From contig NC_019776.1 of assembly GCF_000317675.1 (NCBI RefSeq), positions 4,050,100 to 4,114,099 of the forward strand: a stretch of 64,000 nt of DNA, read 5' to 3'. The notes under the pieces were generated by a model, which made no database searches, had not been told where the DNA came from, and was given only the letters and a program-made list of their open reading frames with translations. This stretch comes from Cyanobacterium aponinum PCC 10605. GTDB lineage: Bacteria; Cyanobacteriota; Cyanobacteriia; Cyanobacteriales; Cyanobacteriaceae. Below are positions 63,401 to 64,000 of this stretch, piece by piece. Every line of letters starts with the position of its first letter. Within the stretch, counting starts at the first letter, position 1. Position numbers and translations under genes: made by a program.

Positions 63401-64000
63401 GTTTCAATCCCTAAGAGGTATTAATAAGAGTTTAAACAAAAGATAAAAGGAGGTGAGTTAATCCACTTAAAAGTTTCAATCCCTAAGAGGTATTAATAAG
63501 AGTTTAAACGAAAAGTTGCAAGGTTTAAAAGGTTGCTTACGGTTTCAATCCCTAAGAGGTATTAATAAGAGTTTAAACGGGATAGACTTAATTAAAGAAT
63601 TTGAGGGCTTTAGTTTCAATCCCTAAGAGGTATTAATAAGAGTTTAAACTGGTTAAAGCGATAAGTATTATTGTTTTTATCCCAGTTTCAATCCCTAAGA
63701 GGTATTAATAAGAGTTTAAACATTACCATCGCCATCAACAATATATTGCTTATTAATCGGTTTCAATCCCTAAGAGGTATTAATAAGAGTTTAAACCCGA
63801 TGATTTTAGATTTGAAAAGTGGAAGCGACTTGTTTCAATCCCTAAGAGGTATTAATAAGAGTTTAAACAACTTTTTCATTCATTAAATCCACATTTTGCC
63901 ATCGTAGTTTCAATCCCTAAGAGGTATTAATAAGAGTTTAAACAAAAAATTGACCCCCCCCCCCGTGAGACTAACGAGACTGTTTCAATCCCTAAGAGGT
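63401..64000 (-). CRISPR. CRISPR array 2: eight full repeats and a partial one, running off the window
   Basis: Repeats (37 bp) start at 63401, 63473, 63542, 63613, 63685, 63760, 63832, 63907 and 63982 (cut). On the plus strand the unit begins GTTTCAATCCCTAAGAGG and ends TTAATAAGAGTTTAAAC. The reverse complement ends GGGATTGAAAC, the usual crRNA handle, so the array is read from the minus strand and its leader lies to the right of the window. Spacers are 35, 32, 34, 35, 38, 35, 38 and 38 nt. No cas genes are in view. Confidence 0.97.

Noticed and set aside
63671..63886. Open frame repeating FQSLRGINKSLN
   Set aside because: Translation of array-2 repeats only.

Overview
The window looks like a piece of a coccoid cyanobacterial chromosome, probably close to Cyanobacterium or Geminocystis. 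The reasons are low GC content, many HIP1 octamers (GCGATCGC) inside and between genes, a bidirectional Hox hydrogenase, GlgA2-type glycogen synthase, DUF4335 and DUF2227 proteins, a PatA-type response regulator and a glucosylglycerol hydrolase of the kind found in salt-tolerant species. The genus is inference; HIP1 density and gene content are visible directly.

Layout. Positions 1-5.4 kb hold the end of a DNA phosphorothioation locus: a 5'-truncated DptH-like FtsK/HerA motor, then a broken copy of the cysteine desulfurase gene dndA, an opposing vapBC toxin-antitoxin pair, and an intact dndA. From 5.4 to 17.3 kb lie housekeeping genes, almost all on the minus strand: aroA, frr, pyrH, dapB, glgA, tatC, a ComFB-family gene, proS and tRNA-Val(UAC). 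From 17.4 to 23.1 kb are feoB, an azoR/LysR divergent pair, a monooxygenase-like gene and a cupin gene.

At 23.1-27.8 kb is a mobile or defence island: a 10-repeat CRISPR array without cas genes, an HNH gene, an HU-like gene, an alkA gene broken next to a TnpB element, and a deleted group II intron. From 27.8 to 40.4 kb are rlmN, a dnaJ-like gene, semiSWEET, a RecJ paralogue with a degraded active site, a DUF39 homocysteine-biosynthesis gene, a PatA-like/diguanylate-cyclase pair, and gghA.

From 40.4 to 52 kb are an IS607 relic, hypC, and the hydrogenase genes hoxE, hoxF, hoxU, hoxY and hoxH. This cluster is interrupted by a Uma2 fragment, a full Uma2 gene and a single-chain restriction-modification gene. 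Two large sensor kinases, gcvH and a DHH-CBS-nucleotidyltransferase (A-adding enzyme) follow. The right edge is a second CRISPR array read from the minus strand; its old end is eroded and separated by a broken toxin-antitoxin pair and a coiled-coil membrane gene.

The common theme is insertion of small selfish or defence units into otherwise conserved gene sets: vapBC at dndA, an R-M gene in hox, a TA pair in a CRISPR array and TnpB elements beside alkA and gghA. Short palindromic repeats have also entered two genes in frame. Several dispersed repeat families (about 20-140 bp) fill the intergenic regions.
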